Shown here: positions 1 through 8,343 of the stretch, piece after piece
Numbering within the stretch: the first letter of the stretch is position 1
Layout of the letters: each line of letters opens with the position of its first letter
The notes under the pieces: model-generated
Seen by the model: only the letters and a program-made list of their open reading frames with translations
What the model was told of the DNA's origin: nothing
Database searches by the model: none
Assembly (NCBI RefSeq): GCF_030697375.1
Contig: NZ_JAUYQD010000047.1
Span: forward strand, 1-34,115
Reading direction: 5' to 3'
Length of the DNA: 34,115 nt
Source of the DNA: Rhodoferax sp.
Lineage (GTDB): Bacteria > Pseudomonadota > Gammaproteobacteria > Burkholderiales > Burkholderiaceae_C
Made by a program: the position numbers and the translations under genes

Positions 1-500
1 CGTGGTCAGTGCCGCGACGTCGGCCGTGTTCAGTGCCTGTACCTGGGTGCTGGTCAGCGCCACGACTTGCGCGGTCGTCAGCGCCGCAACGCCGGCCGTG
101 GTCAGCGCCGCGATCTGGGTGGTCTTGAGTACCGCTACGTCCCCCGTCTCCAGCACCGCGACTTGCGCCGTGGTCAGCGCCGCCATGTCGGCGCTGGTCA
201 GCGCCTGGGCTTGGGCGCTGGTCAGCGCCACCACTTGTGCTGTCGTCAAAGCAGCCACACTGGTGGTGCTCAGGATGGCTACACCAGCGGTGGTCAGCGC
301 CGCGACTTGGGCTGTGGTCAATGCCACTACGCCTGCGGTGGTCAGCGCCGCGACCTGGGTGGTTTTGAGTGCCGCTACGTCACTGGTTTCCAGCACCGCG
401 ACTTGCGCCGTGGTCAGTGCCGCCACGTCGGCCGTGTTCAGTGCCTGTACCTGGGTGCTGGTCAGCGCCACGACCTGCGCGGTCGTCAGCGCCGCCGCAC
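1..500. repeat. Long-period DNA repeats inside the octapeptide gene
   Basis: The basic unit is 24 bp (8 codons). Above it are longer periods: bases 1-90 match 409-498 with about two differences (period 408 bp, 17 octads), and the block around 139-185 matches 379-425 (period 240 bp, 10 octads). All periods are multiples of 24, so the reading frame is kept. This implies expansion by unequal recombination or slippage, and repeat number probably varies between strains. Confidence 0.8.
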
Positions 501-846
501 CTGCAGTCGTCAAGGCGGCTATCTGGGTGGTCTTGAGTGCAGCAACGTCACTGGTCTCCAGCGCCGCGACTTGCGCTGTGGTCAAGGCCACAATATCGGC
601 CGTCTCCAATACCTGCACCTGGCTTGTCGTCAGCGCAACGATTTGATTGGTGGTAAGCACGGCAACCTGAGCCGTGCTCAGCGCAGCAACTTGCGTCGTC
701 TTAAGTGCTGCAATCGATGTTGTCGTGAGCGCCTGCATCTGAGCAGTGGACAGTGCCACGATATCGCTCGAAGTCAGGGCCGCAAGCTGAGTTGTGGTCA
801 ATGCCGCAATTTGCGCCGTTGTAAAGCCAAGAACAATAGAACTCAT
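1..846 (-). CDS. Octapeptide-repeat protein, partial (3' end beyond the window)
   Basis: An uninterrupted reading frame of 282 codons runs leftward from ATG 846-844 to base 1 without a stop, so the gene is cut by the window edge. A purine-rich AGGGG lies just upstream of the ATG. After a 12-residue N-terminus the whole visible protein is 33 octads of pattern [V/I]-x-[A/V]-L-[T/E/K/S]-[T/S]-x-[Q/D/G/S], typically VAALTTAQ. Leu at octad position 4 is invariant in all 33. There is no Cys, Trp or Tyr, and the only aromatic residue is Phe8. No signal peptide or membrane segment is visible. The repeated T/S-x-x-Q/D spacing resembles helix capping boxes, so short stacked helices are possible, but the fold is unknown to me. 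Super-repeats with periods of 408 and 240 bp suggest growth by internal duplication. A sigma-28-like promoter upstream links it to motility. I do not recognise the family or know its function. Confidence 0.85.
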   Translation of the reverse strand, partial: MSSIVLGFTTAQIAALTTTQLAALTSSDIVALSTAQMQALTTTSIAALKTTQVAALSTAQVAVLTTNQIVALTTSQVQVLETADIVALTTAQVAALETSDVAALKTTQIAALTTAGAAALTTAQVVALTSTQVQALNTADVAALTTAQVAVLETSDVAALKTTQVAALTTAGVVALTTAQVAALTTAGVAILSTTSVAALTTAQVVALTSAQAQALTSADMAALTTAQVAVLETGDVAVLKTTQIAALTTAGVAALTTAQVVALTSTQVQALNTADVAALTT

Positions 847-1294
847 TTGGACACCCCTAAGAACCTAGACCACCTGCCCATAATAAGCAGGGGCACTTAC
901 TAAACGCCTTAGATTACTCGACAAAGTGAATCCAAAACAGACAGCGCCAACACCTGAAAGACGCCAAATTTGCCACAAACCCGCACCCAAGCGGACTACA
1001 CCCGCATCCATATATCGGCACTGTGTCTAAATACTTAAGGGGAAACCGGTTGATCTCTCGCCAGCTCGCATGCGTCGACTGGCGTCAACTTTAAATTAGC
1101 AGCCAGATAAATATGGTGACATAAGGAAGGCAAATTCCCGTCATTCTTCGTTCTACCCTCAAACGCCGGCCTGCCATCGGCCAGCTTCACGCACCGCAAA
1201 TCGAGCCACCGAAAGAACTGCACCATAAACGAGGCCGCCGGTACGACAACGGGGGTCGTCCAGGGGTTGAGGTCCAACTCCCACTTTCAAAAGG
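847..1294. other. Intergenic region between the octapeptide-repeat gene and the Sel1 gene
   Basis: About 450 bp without a credible gene; the open frames here lack a ribosome site and recognisable content. It holds the leader of the leftward octapeptide gene (including a small inverted repeat, CCTGC/GCAGG, near 872-890) and a sigma-28-like promoter at 1012-1038. I see no convincing terminator for the Sel1 gene that ends at 1295. Confidence 0.6.
1012..1038 (-). promoter_or_regulatory. Sigma-28 (FliA) type promoter for the octapeptide-repeat gene
   Basis: Read on the minus strand: TTAAGTAT (1038-1031), 11 bases, GCCGATAT (1019-1012). Against the enterobacterial FliA consensus TAAAGTTT-N11-GCCGATAA this matches 6/8 and 7/8 with the exact spacing. 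It would start a transcript with a leader of about 160 nt before the ATG at 846. It is the only flagellar-type promoter seen left of fliD. Confidence 0.6.
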
Positions 1295-3187
1295 TCAATG
1301 GACTGAACGAACTTGCACCCATTCCATGGCCCGACGTTGTGCCTCAACGACTTGCGCTGTATCGAGTTGAGATTCGGAACGAGCGCGATTGGCTTTACTG
1401 GGCCCATCGCCGCCTTCTTCGGCAAGAACAAACCATTTATGGGCTTCAATCGGGTCAAGGGCCACTCCGTCTCCCGTGGCATACATTAGGGCCAATCGGG
1501 ACTGCGCTCCAGGGACACCCTGCGCAGCAGCGGCTGCGAACCAGTGAAATGCAAGACCCATGCTTCGCTCCATGCCTTGCCCCTTGGCATATAGCATTGC
1601 CAAGTTGTATTGGGCCTCTGGATCGCCTTGTTCTGCCGCCTTTAACCACCATAAAAACGCTTGTTCGGTATTTTTCATGCGCGCAAACAGCACCCCCAAA
1701 GAAGACTGAGCAGCCGCAAAGCCCTGGTCTGCAGCCTTTTGGCACCAAACAAAGGCCTGTTTTAGATCTTTTTTGATTCCATCTTCACCACGCATATATA
1801 CAGAGCTCAAATTCCACTGCGCTTTGACATCTCCTTGCTCCGCGGCGTTTTGAAGCAATGAAAGCGCCAACGCGACATTCCGGGCAACACCGTCTCCACT
1901 CAGATAATGCCCTCCCAAGGCAGATTGAGCCTGTACATGCCCCTGATCAGCGGCCCGCTGGCACCAATGAATTGCCTTTTGAATATCCTTCTCAACGCCT
2001 TTTCCAGTCAAATACTGCTGCGAAAGGATGAACTGTGCTTGCGCCACCCCGTCTTCAGCGGCCCTTTTAAAACATGCACTCGCAATATGCTCCAAGCCAC
2101 CACCAAAAAGGTTTCCCAGGGTTACCAATGAGCGGGAATCCCCCCCCTCTCCCGCCTTCACGTACCATGACATTCCCAGGAAAACATCCTGGACAGCACA
2201 ACTTCCCGACGAATAGATCCGTCCCAGCGCAAATTGGGCTTCAAGGCTCCCTTGCTCCGCAGCCTTGTGGTACCAAGCCAATGCAGCCTCATCCTGCCGG
2301 TTTTCATATATTTTTGCCACCGCAAGCTGGGCTCTGAGATCGTCCTGCTTGGCCGCAAGCAGATACCAAGCCTCTGCCTGTATGGGATCCGCTTCCACAC
2401 AAATGCCCAGGTCGTACATCAAACCCAGGTGATATCGCGCATCGGCATCGCCCAGATCTCCACTCTGTGCCCACCGCTCAGAATCCCGCCTCCGTTCGGC
2501 TGCAGACTGCTTCGGGCGAACGTGATTGGAGACTTTTGATCGACCATTGCCGCTGGCATCAATGAACTCCATCGCCACCTGTGCCGCAGCGTGGTTTTGA
2601 TGTGCCGCCTTTCGGTACCAAAGCAAAGCCTCTTCCAAATTTTGCTCAACACCTTGTCCGTTGGCGTACATGTTTGCCAACGCACACTGTGCTGCGGGCA
2701 CCCCCTGTGAAGCCGCCTTTCGATACCAGTGCAAGGCTTGGGGAAAATCTTGCTCCAGGACATTGCCATTTGCCAACTCGGAAGCCAGCGCCAACTGAGC
2801 GTCGGCAAGGCCCAGCTCAGCCGCCTTTACATAAAGTTCTACCGACAGATCTTGGTGGGGCGTTGAATACAATTTGCCGAGTTTGAAATACGCCTTTGAA
2901 TGCCCCTGTTCAGCCGCCTGCATGTACCATGCAAACGCCTTGTGCTGATCTTTTTCAACCCCTACACCGCTGGCGTAGCGGGTCCCCAAAAGATACTGAG
3001 CGGCCGGCAGACGACGTTCCGCCGCCTGGCGAATCCAGTTGATCGCCAATTCAAGGTCTTGTGCAACGCCTATACCATTTGCATACATCAAGCCCACCTC
3101 GTACTGGGCCTCCCGAATGCCGATGCGCGCCGACTTCAGCATGTCGGAAAAAGCCTTCTTCTGCTTGGCCCCGCCCATCACCGCCAT
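1295..3187 (-). CDS. Sel1-repeat (TPR-like) protein
   Basis: 630 residues made almost entirely of Sel1-like repeats (SLR), about 16 units with the signature AQxxLGxxYxxGxGVxxDxxxAxxWYxxAAxQG. The first begins near residue 27 and the last ends near residue 605. The sixth unit (around residue 200) is degenerate and followed by a basic linker (KVSNHVRPKQSAAERRR region), splitting the array into two blocks. There is no signal peptide or transmembrane segment, so it is probably cytoplasmic. SLR proteins are alpha/alpha-solenoid scaffolds for protein-protein contacts in signalling and envelope complexes; the partner is unknown. The start is ATG 3187-3185 with AGGGGG upstream. It begins only 39 bp after the stop of the OMF lipoprotein gene, so the two are probably cotranscribed. 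Confidence 0.85.
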   Translation of the reverse strand: MAVMGGAKQKKAFSDMLKSARIGIREAQYEVGLMYANGIGVAQDLELAINWIRQAAERRLPAAQYLLGTRYASGVGVEKDQHKAFAWYMQAAEQGHSKAYFKLGKLYSTPHQDLSVELYVKAAELGLADAQLALASELANGNVLEQDFPQALHWYRKAASQGVPAAQCALANMYANGQGVEQNLEEALLWYRKAAHQNHAAAQVAMEFIDASGNGRSKVSNHVRPKQSAAERRRDSERWAQSGDLGDADARYHLGLMYDLGICVEADPIQAEAWYLLAAKQDDLRAQLAVAKIYENRQDEAALAWYHKAAEQGSLEAQFALGRIYSSGSCAVQDVFLGMSWYVKAGEGGDSRSLVTLGNLFGGGLEHIASACFKRAAEDGVAQAQFILSQQYLTGKGVEKDIQKAIHWCQRAADQGHVQAQSALGGHYLSGDGVARNVALALSLLQNAAEQGDVKAQWNLSSVYMRGEDGIKKDLKQAFVWCQKAADQGFAAAQSSLGVLFARMKNTEQAFLWWLKAAEQGDPEAQYNLAMLYAKGQGMERSMGLAFHWFAAAAAQGVPGAQSRLALMYATGDGVALDPIEAHKWFVLAEEGGDGPSKANRARSESQLDTAQVVEAQRRAMEWVQVRSVH

Positions 3188-3226
3188 ATTGCCCCCTGAG
3201 GGAACAATCGCATCCCGCCCAATAGA

Positions 3227-4612
3227 CTATTCATAAATACCCCCGCCCCCCAAAGCCTTGAAGAGCTGCGCAGAAGACTCCAACTGTGCGCGGCGGACTT
3301 GGATGCCCATCTCTTGTGCGGCAACCAGCTCTCGCTGCCCTTCCAGCACATCAAGATAGCTCACCAGTCCAGCCTTATACCGGGCCTGAACAATCTGAAA
3401 CCGCAGCTCTTGGGCTCGCAAACTCGCCCTTGATGCTTTGAGTTGGCTGGACAACGCAGTCCTGGATGACAAAAGGTCTGCCACTTCGCGAAATGCCAGT
3501 TGAATGGTTTTCTCATATTCGGCAACTCCAATGACCTCTCTTGCCTTCGCAACATCCATGGATGAAGCCAAGCGGCCACTATCAAACAACGGCAGTGACA
3601 TAACAGGCTGAAATGACCATGCGCCGCCGCTGAAAAGCCCAGCCAACCCCTGACTTGCAGCCCCCAGTGCGGCAGTCAACATGATCTTGGGGAGAAAGGC
3701 TGCGCGCGCTGCGCCTATATTGGCATGTGCCGCAATAAGACGCTGCTCCGCAGCCATCACGTCGGGGCGCACCAGTAAAACATCAGCAGGCAGTCCAGGC
3801 GCAAGGTCTTCGCCCATGCTCAACCCATCGATAACACCTTCTGTCGGCAAGATAAGCTCTGCATAGCCAAGTAAAAAGTGGATTCGATTGATGGCCGTTT
3901 GGCGTTGGTGCGCCACACCATCCAGGCTGGCGCGACTTGCCTCCAGAATTCCGCTGGCCTGCTGCACCTCGAAGTCATACGTCCCCCCCAAGTCCCGGCC
4001 TTTTTCAATCAGCGCAAGAGACTGTTCGCGCAAATCCACCATAGAACGGGCTAGCGCAGCCAGTTCATTCATCTGAAGCAAGGTGAAATAGGAGCTCGCC
4101 ACATCAGCGACCAGGGACAAGTACACTGCCCGTTTCGACTCCTCCGTCGCCAAATAGCTCACACGCGCAGCTTCGGTTAAACCCGCAATACGCCCCCAAA
4201 AATCCAATTCGAATGACACGCTTGACAAAGACAGGTCATACCGTTGGCTGGTTAACGGCACACCGACTCCGCTGAGATCACCCGGCGTTCGAGTTACGCT
4301 TCCAGATCCAACCAAATTAACAGAGGGCACCCGATCCGCCCGCACTATGCCGTATTGCGCACGCGCCTCTTCAACCCGGCCAGCCACGATACGCAAATCT
4401 CGGTTATTTTTGAGTGCTATTTCGATCAACGCCTGCAACTGGGGATCGGTGAAGAAGGCCCGCCAATGCATCTTCGGAGCAAGGCTTTTATTCTCCTCAA
4501 GCTCCGAAATGGGCCAATCTTTGGGAACCGGCAAAGACGGCCGCACAAAATTCGACGTTTGCGAGCACGCCCCCAAAAAAAGCAAAGTTAAAAGAAGGAC
4601 CGCTCTGTACAT
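3227..4612 (-). CDS. NodT/TolC-family outer-membrane efflux lipoprotein
   Basis: 461 residues. The N-terminus is a lipoprotein signal peptide with lipobox LGAC (Cys16), followed by Ser. The body has the two-repeat outer membrane factor architecture of NodT/OprM proteins: WRAFFTDPQLQALIEIALKNNRDLRIA-type start, RADRVPSV, a YDLSLSSVSFELDFWGR beta-strand segment, and in the second half LLVRPDVMAAEQRLIAAHANIGAARAAFLP and RYKAGLVSYLDVLEGQR. Such proteins form trimeric channels for RND efflux or type I secretion. No RND pump, membrane-fusion protein or ABC exporter lies within the window, so its partner is elsewhere or beyond the left edge. It lies 157 bp downstream of fliT and 39 bp upstream of the Sel1 gene on the same strand. 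Family assignment is firm; substrate is unknown. Confidence 0.9.
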   Translation of the reverse strand: MYRAVLLLTLLFLGACSQTSNFVRPSLPVPKDWPISELEENKSLAPKMHWRAFFTDPQLQALIEIALKNNRDLRIVAGRVEEARAQYGIVRADRVPSVNLVGSGSVTRTPGDLSGVGVPLTSQRYDLSLSSVSFELDFWGRIAGLTEAARVSYLATEESKRAVYLSLVADVASSYFTLLQMNELAALARSMVDLREQSLALIEKGRDLGGTYDFEVQQASGILEASRASLDGVAHQRQTAINRIHFLLGYAELILPTEGVIDGLSMGEDLAPGLPADVLLVRPDVMAAEQRLIAAHANIGAARAAFLPKIMLTAALGAASQGLAGLFSGGAWSFQPVMSLPLFDSGRLASSMDVAKAREVIGVAEYEKTIQLAFREVADLLSSRTALSSQLKASRASLRAQELRFQIVQARYKAGLVSYLDVLEGQRELVAAQEMGIQVRRAQLESSAQLFKALGGGGIYE

Positions 4613-4769
4613 TCTGCCCAGTCTCGCTATTTTGCAAACACAACGAGGCCGAGTCTACTGAGTCAATCCAACTTCAATGCCGTGAAAAGCGCCAAAAAAC
4701 CAGCACAGCCCTGTCCAATCAAAAAATCAATCAAATGGCGCTACTGGAGCGAGCACCGACACTGGGGCA

Positions 4770-5054
4770 TCAGTGAAGCAGCCGAGATTCGAAATTCTGG
4801 TCGAAATTAGACAACCAAGGTTCAACAAGATAACGAATTTGTGCGTCATTGCTAAGAATTCGCAGCATTATTTTTGATTTTTCCAGCTGCGAGGGCCCGT
4901 CAAGTTCTTCGCTACGTGCACGGTGACGCAACTGCTCAATCAATACTGCGCAAGCCCCCTCGAATCGCACGACACCATCCCAATCTTCATTTTTGGCAGC
5001 TTCCAGCATTTTGACGCTACCGTCTTCAATGGCTTTGTAATAGTCAATTAGCAT
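4770..5054 (-). CDS. fliT: FliT-like flagellar chaperone
   Basis: A 94-residue, largely helical acidic protein (MLIDYYKAIEDGSVKMLEAAKNEDW start) with the size and charge pattern of FliT, the export chaperone for the cap protein FliD; in enterobacteria FliT also binds FlhDC. It starts 17 bp after fliS on the same strand, completing a fliD-fliS-fliT order. FliT sequences diverge strongly, so the call rests on position plus helical character rather than on a diagnostic motif. Confidence 0.75.
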   Translation of the reverse strand: MLIDYYKAIEDGSVKMLEAAKNEDWDGVVRFEGACAVLIEQLRHRARSEELDGPSQLEKSKIMLRILSNDAQIRYLVEPWLSNFDQNFESRLLH

Positions 5055-5071
5055 TTCAGACTCTCACTATC

Positions 5072-5497
5072 TTAATTTAAGGCACTGCGGGGCGGCACAA
5101 CCACTTGATCCCGAATTTGGCTCCAACTCTCCGCCACAGGCCGAATCAGTTGAATGACCTCATTCACCATTCCCGCGTCATTTCGGAGATTGGACTCAGT
5201 GAGTCTGACAATGCAAAAATCATACAAAGTGCGCAAGTTGACGGCCAACTCCCCACCCCTGGCTTCATCCAATCCTGCTTTGAGACCCTCTTCCAAGATG
5301 CGAACCGCACGGCCTATCGCGCGCCCCTTGGTTGGCATGTCTGCAGTCTGAATTGAACCTTTGGCCAAAGCCAATGATTGCAAAAGGCCCTCAAACAACA
5401 AACTCACCAATTCGTGGGGATTCGCTGTCGAAACCGAAGTCTCCACTGCAACTGCCCTGTAAGAATTCACTGAACGCATACTGACCGGGGTAAACAT
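5072..5497 (-). CDS. fliS: Flagellin chaperone FliS
   Basis: 141 residues with the FliS hallmarks: an N-terminal Y-containing segment (SVNSYRAVAVETSVSTANPHELV), LLFEGLLQSLALAKGSI, GRAIGRAVRILEEGLKAGLD, and NLRTLYDFCIVRLTESNLRND. FliS binds the C-terminal D0 region of flagellin in the cytoplasm, prevents premature polymerisation and delivers it to the export gate via FlhA. The start at 5497 has a strong AGGAG ribosome site. It lies 60 bp after fliD and 17 bp before fliT, probably one transcript. Confidence 0.95.
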   Translation of the reverse strand: MFTPVSMRSVNSYRAVAVETSVSTANPHELVSLLFEGLLQSLALAKGSIQTADMPTKGRAIGRAVRILEEGLKAGLDEARGGELAVNLRTLYDFCIVRLTESNLRNDAGMVNEVIQLIRPVAESWSQIRDQVVVPPRSALN

Positions 5498-5557
5498 TTG
5501 ACTCTCTCCTTGTGGTCCTGACTTCTATATCGGCAGATTCACAAGGAAATAAACCCA

Positions 5558-6988
5558 TTACGAAGATGTTTTATTCCACTGCGCAAGCTGCGCATTGACA
5601 TAGGAACTAAGCCCATTCCATTTGGCCATCTGCGTGTCCAATGCGCCATATTGCCTGCGTAAATCCGCCTCCACCCGAGTGGCACGGTCATTCACACGGT
5701 CCTGGTCTTTGGAGTTGCGCGAAATGGCACCTTGCAAAGCAGTTGCCTTGTTACTCACACGTCCATCAAATGCGACAAGTCCGCGTGCAAAGTCTCGCAC
5801 CTTCAATCCGAAACCGTTCGTTGCAACATCGTTGTTATTTTTCGTAAACAGGGTCTTGAGATTGTCCAAATCGCCCAAGGCAGTGGTGAGCTTGGTCGCA
5901 TTGACCTTCAAAGTGCCGTCCGTTTGGCGCTCCAATCCGATATCAGACAGACGGCTGAATGTGGAGCCCACGCTGCTGGAACCCAATATGGATCTCAAAG
6001 TGCTTTGCAAGCCCAATGTCGTGGAGTCCCCCTGCAATGGCCCCCCGGTTTTGGAGGCCGCATCGTACTTTGTGGCTGCGGCCAACGTTTGGCTCATGGC
6101 GTTGTACGCATCCACAAAACTTTGAATATTTTTCTGAATTGCCGTTAAGTCATTTTCAATGGAAATTTCCACCGCTTCCGTGGTCACTTGTGACAATTGC
6201 AGAGTAACGCCGGGAACCACATCAGTCATCTTGTTCGACGCCGATGAAACACTCACACCATTGATTTTCACCTGCGCGTCCTGCGCCACTTGGCTCATGA
6301 ACATTCCGGTGGCGGGCGTTGAATTGGTTGAATCAATCGTCCCCTTAACTTCGAATTGCGCCAAACCGGCATCCCCGGTCGCTGTGACGCTAAAGCCACT
6401 CGCCGCCCCATAGGTGCTGGAGCGTATAACCAAACGCTCATTCGCACCATCACGCAAAACCGTGGCCGTCACACCGGCATTGGCAGCATTGATCTTTTCA
6501 GCAATGGTGGCCGTGGTATCAGACGCACCAATTGAAACATCGACCGAGGCACTGGCTCCGGCTGTAAACCCCAGTGCATCTGGTGTCCCCGCCCAAGTAC
6601 CCAATTGGATGCTCAAAGTTCCCCCTGAGCCCACTGGATCACCTGCAGTCACCCCGGCCGACGCCGCCGTTTGCGTGTTTGCCAGCTTCTGCACCTGGAC
6701 CGAAAACGATGTCGCGGTAGATGTAGCCCCCAAAGTAACCCCCACTGCAGCAGAATTCGCCGAACTGGCCTTTTGGATATTCCAGCTACTAGGCGTAGCC
6801 AACGTAGCTGCAGCATCCCCTAAAGCAGACGCCTGAGATTTGACCGTTCCATACAAACTGACTTGCGTCTGCAGGGTAGCCGCCTTGGTTTGCAACTGCT
6901 GCAGGGGCTGCTTCTCTATCGCAACCAACTGGGTCACGATGCTATTGACATCGAGTCCACTACCGATACCTTGAGATGACAGAGCCAT
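5558..6988 (-). CDS. fliD: Flagellar filament cap protein FliD (HAP2)
   Basis: 476 residues, close to the usual length. The N-terminal FliD_N signature is clear (ALSSQGIGSGLDVNSIVTQLVAIEKQPLQQL) followed by a coiled-coil-prone segment. The centre is Ala/Thr/Ser-rich domain D2-D3, and the C-terminal FliD_C region contains VDAYNAMSQTLAAATKYD, LQGDSTTLGLQSTLRSIL and a terminal helix ending in LAQWNK. FliD caps the growing filament and folds incoming flagellin. Start 6988 is supported by CAGGAG seven bases upstream. A terminator-like hairpin separates it from the upstream flagellin gene, so fliDST has either its own promoter or is reached by read-through. Confidence 0.97.
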   Translation of the reverse strand: MALSSQGIGSGLDVNSIVTQLVAIEKQPLQQLQTKAATLQTQVSLYGTVKSQASALGDAAATLATPSSWNIQKASSANSAAVGVTLGATSTATSFSVQVQKLANTQTAASAGVTAGDPVGSGGTLSIQLGTWAGTPDALGFTAGASASVDVSIGASDTTATIAEKINAANAGVTATVLRDGANERLVIRSSTYGAASGFSVTATGDAGLAQFEVKGTIDSTNSTPATGMFMSQVAQDAQVKINGVSVSSASNKMTDVVPGVTLQLSQVTTEAVEISIENDLTAIQKNIQSFVDAYNAMSQTLAAATKYDAASKTGGPLQGDSTTLGLQSTLRSILGSSSVGSTFSRLSDIGLERQTDGTLKVNATKLTTALGDLDNLKTLFTKNNNDVATNGFGLKVRDFARGLVAFDGRVSNKATALQGAISRNSKDQDRVNDRATRVEADLRRQYGALDTQMAKWNGLSSYVNAQLAQWNKTSS

Positions 6989-7038
6989 ATCGTTCTCCTG
7001 AAATCAACCGCATGCAAACACCACAATCCAGAACGCCC

Positions 7039-7070
7039 AAAAGCGGCGAGGACTATTCATCCATCGCCGC
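7039..7070 (-). terminator. Rho-independent terminator downstream of flagellin 1
   Basis: On the minus strand GCGGCGA (7070-7064) pairs perfectly with TCGCCGC (7049-7043) across a 14-base loop and is followed by TTTT. It lies 42 bp after the flagellin 1 stop and 51 bp before the fliD start, so most flagellin transcripts should end here. Confidence 0.65.
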
Positions 7071-7111
7071 CACAGGGAAACCGCACAAAACGTGCCGCGT
7101 TTCACACAATG

Positions 7112-7915
7112 CTATCGCAAGAGTGCCAACACCCCTTGTGGCGCTTGGTTCGCCTGCGCAACCATTGCCGTTCCAGCTTGCTGCAAGACCTGGGCGCGAG
7201 ACAGATTGGCCGTTTCCATTGCATAGTCTGCATCCATGATGCGTCCCCGCGCTGAAGCAGAGTTCTCTGAACTGATGCGCAAATTGTTGATCACAGAATC
7301 GAACCGGTTTTGCGCAGCACCCCAAGTAGCACGAATGGTGGTGACCGCATCAATATCAGTGTCCAGTGCGCCAAGCGCGGTGATGGCAGTTGCGCTATCT
7401 GTAAACACCGCAGCCGTCGCGGTGAAAGCAGCACCTGTAACCGTGATCACGTCATTGGCCGCCACGTCATTGGCGCCAATTTGGAAATTGAAGGCAGTGG
7501 CAGCAATCACTGCCGTACCATTGAACTCAGTGGCGGTAGACACCCGTGTATTTTCCGCCGCCAGCACGGTGAACTCCGCCGCCAGCGCGGAGATATCCGT
7601 GGCGCTATTGGTCCCGTTGGCCGCCTGAACTGCCAATTCACGCATGCGCTGCAGGTTGTTGGAAATGGAGCCCAACGCGCCTTCAGCCGTTTGCGCCAGC
7701 GAAATGGCATCGTTGGCATTGCGAATGGCAACATTCATTCCTCGTGTTTGCGCACTCATGCGTTCCGCAATGGCCAAGCCGGCCGCATCATCCTTAGCGC
7801 CATTGACGCGCAAACCAGACGACAGTCGCTGCATGGAAGTGCTGAGTGAAAGCGACGTGCTGGCCAAATTGCGCTGCGCGTTGATGGAGTTGGTGTTGGT
7901 GTTGATCGTGCTCAT
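7112..7915 (-). CDS. fliC: Flagellin 1
   Basis: 267 residues, much shorter than E. coli FliC (about 500), because only the conserved D0/D1 core is present with a short centre. N-terminal signature [35 protein letters not shown]...[15 protein letters not shown]-terminal [48 protein letters not shown], ending ALLR. The variable centre is about residues 115-200 and Ala/Thr rich. It is exported through the flagellar type III pathway and polymerises into the filament. It is divergent from a second flagellin 474 bp away, shares a 29-bp identical start region with it, and has a candidate sigma-28 promoter at 8051-8078. The gene symbol is by family; which paralogue is dominant cannot be told. Confidence 0.96.
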   Translation of the reverse strand: MSTINTNTNSINAQRNLASTSLSLSTSMQRLSSGLRVNGAKDDAAGLAIAERMSAQTRGMNVAIRNANDAISLAQTAEGALGSISNNLQRMRELAVQAANGTNSATDISALAAEFTVLAAENTRVSTATEFNGTAVIAATAFNFQIGANDVAANDVITVTGAAFTATAAVFTDSATAITALGALDTDIDAVTTIRATWGAAQNRFDSVINNLRISSENSASARGRIMDADYAMETANLSRAQVLQQAGTAMVAQANQAPQGVLALLR

Positions 7916-8050
7916 GAAAAGCTCCTTAGTAGCTAAATGTGTCCGGCATTACTGCCCATCTCAATGCCAGCCCGAAAGCCGACCCCTTTGACCGGAGTAC
8001 TACGAGGCACCTACCGGACGGCGAGTTTTGAATCCAACCCGTTAGATTTG

Positions 8051-8078
8051 TTTTCGGTTTGCACACCAGAAAACTTGA
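8051..8078 (-). promoter_or_regulatory. Candidate sigma-28 promoter for flagellin 1
   Basis: Minus-strand TCAAGTTT (8078-8071), 12 bases, ACCGAAAA (8058-8051). The -35 matches FliA consensus TAAAGTTT at 7/8 and the -10 matches GCCGATAA at 6/8, with spacing one base longer than optimal. It lies about 136 bp upstream of the flagellin 1 ATG. Confidence 0.5.
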
Positions 8079-8343
8079 GTAAGTTTTTTTAAACCCAATT
8101 TCCACCCACCCCATGACTCCCCCAACCCCGAACTTCAATGCCACTGGTGCTTCACATGCATTTAGCTGGGGAAAGCGGCTCCTTCACCCTTGAAACACCG
8201 GGATTTTCCGCACAGACCCAAGCGCTTGGCCCGGGTCAAAATCAAAAATTGGCCGTGTTTTCCCCCGTTCATTGGGCTTAAGCCATTGGGAGCTTTCCAG
8301 ACAATTACCTCACTGTCCAAACAAGTCAGCGAGGTGCTGACAC

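Noticed and set aside
1..846. Tandem repetition resembling a CRISPR or satellite array
   Set aside because: There are no unique spacers, the period is 24 bp and in frame, and the translation is a regular protein repeat.
2..903. Two long plus-strand open frames at the left edge, one Val/Ala/Ser-rich and one Arg/Gly-rich
   Set aside because: They are the complementary frames of the 24-bp repeat. The minus-strand frame has a ribosome site, a promoter and a clean repeat register, and these do not.
1035..1482. Minus-strand frames of 80 and 107 codons overlapping the end of the Sel1 gene
   Set aside because: They overlap each other and the real gene in another frame, and have no family features.
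8145..8160. Possible sigma-54 promoter (TGG...GC spacing) upstream of flagellin 2
   Set aside because: GG and GC are correctly spaced, but the rest of the consensus is poor, and the locus uses FlhDC/sigma-28 rather than a sigma-54 hierarchy.
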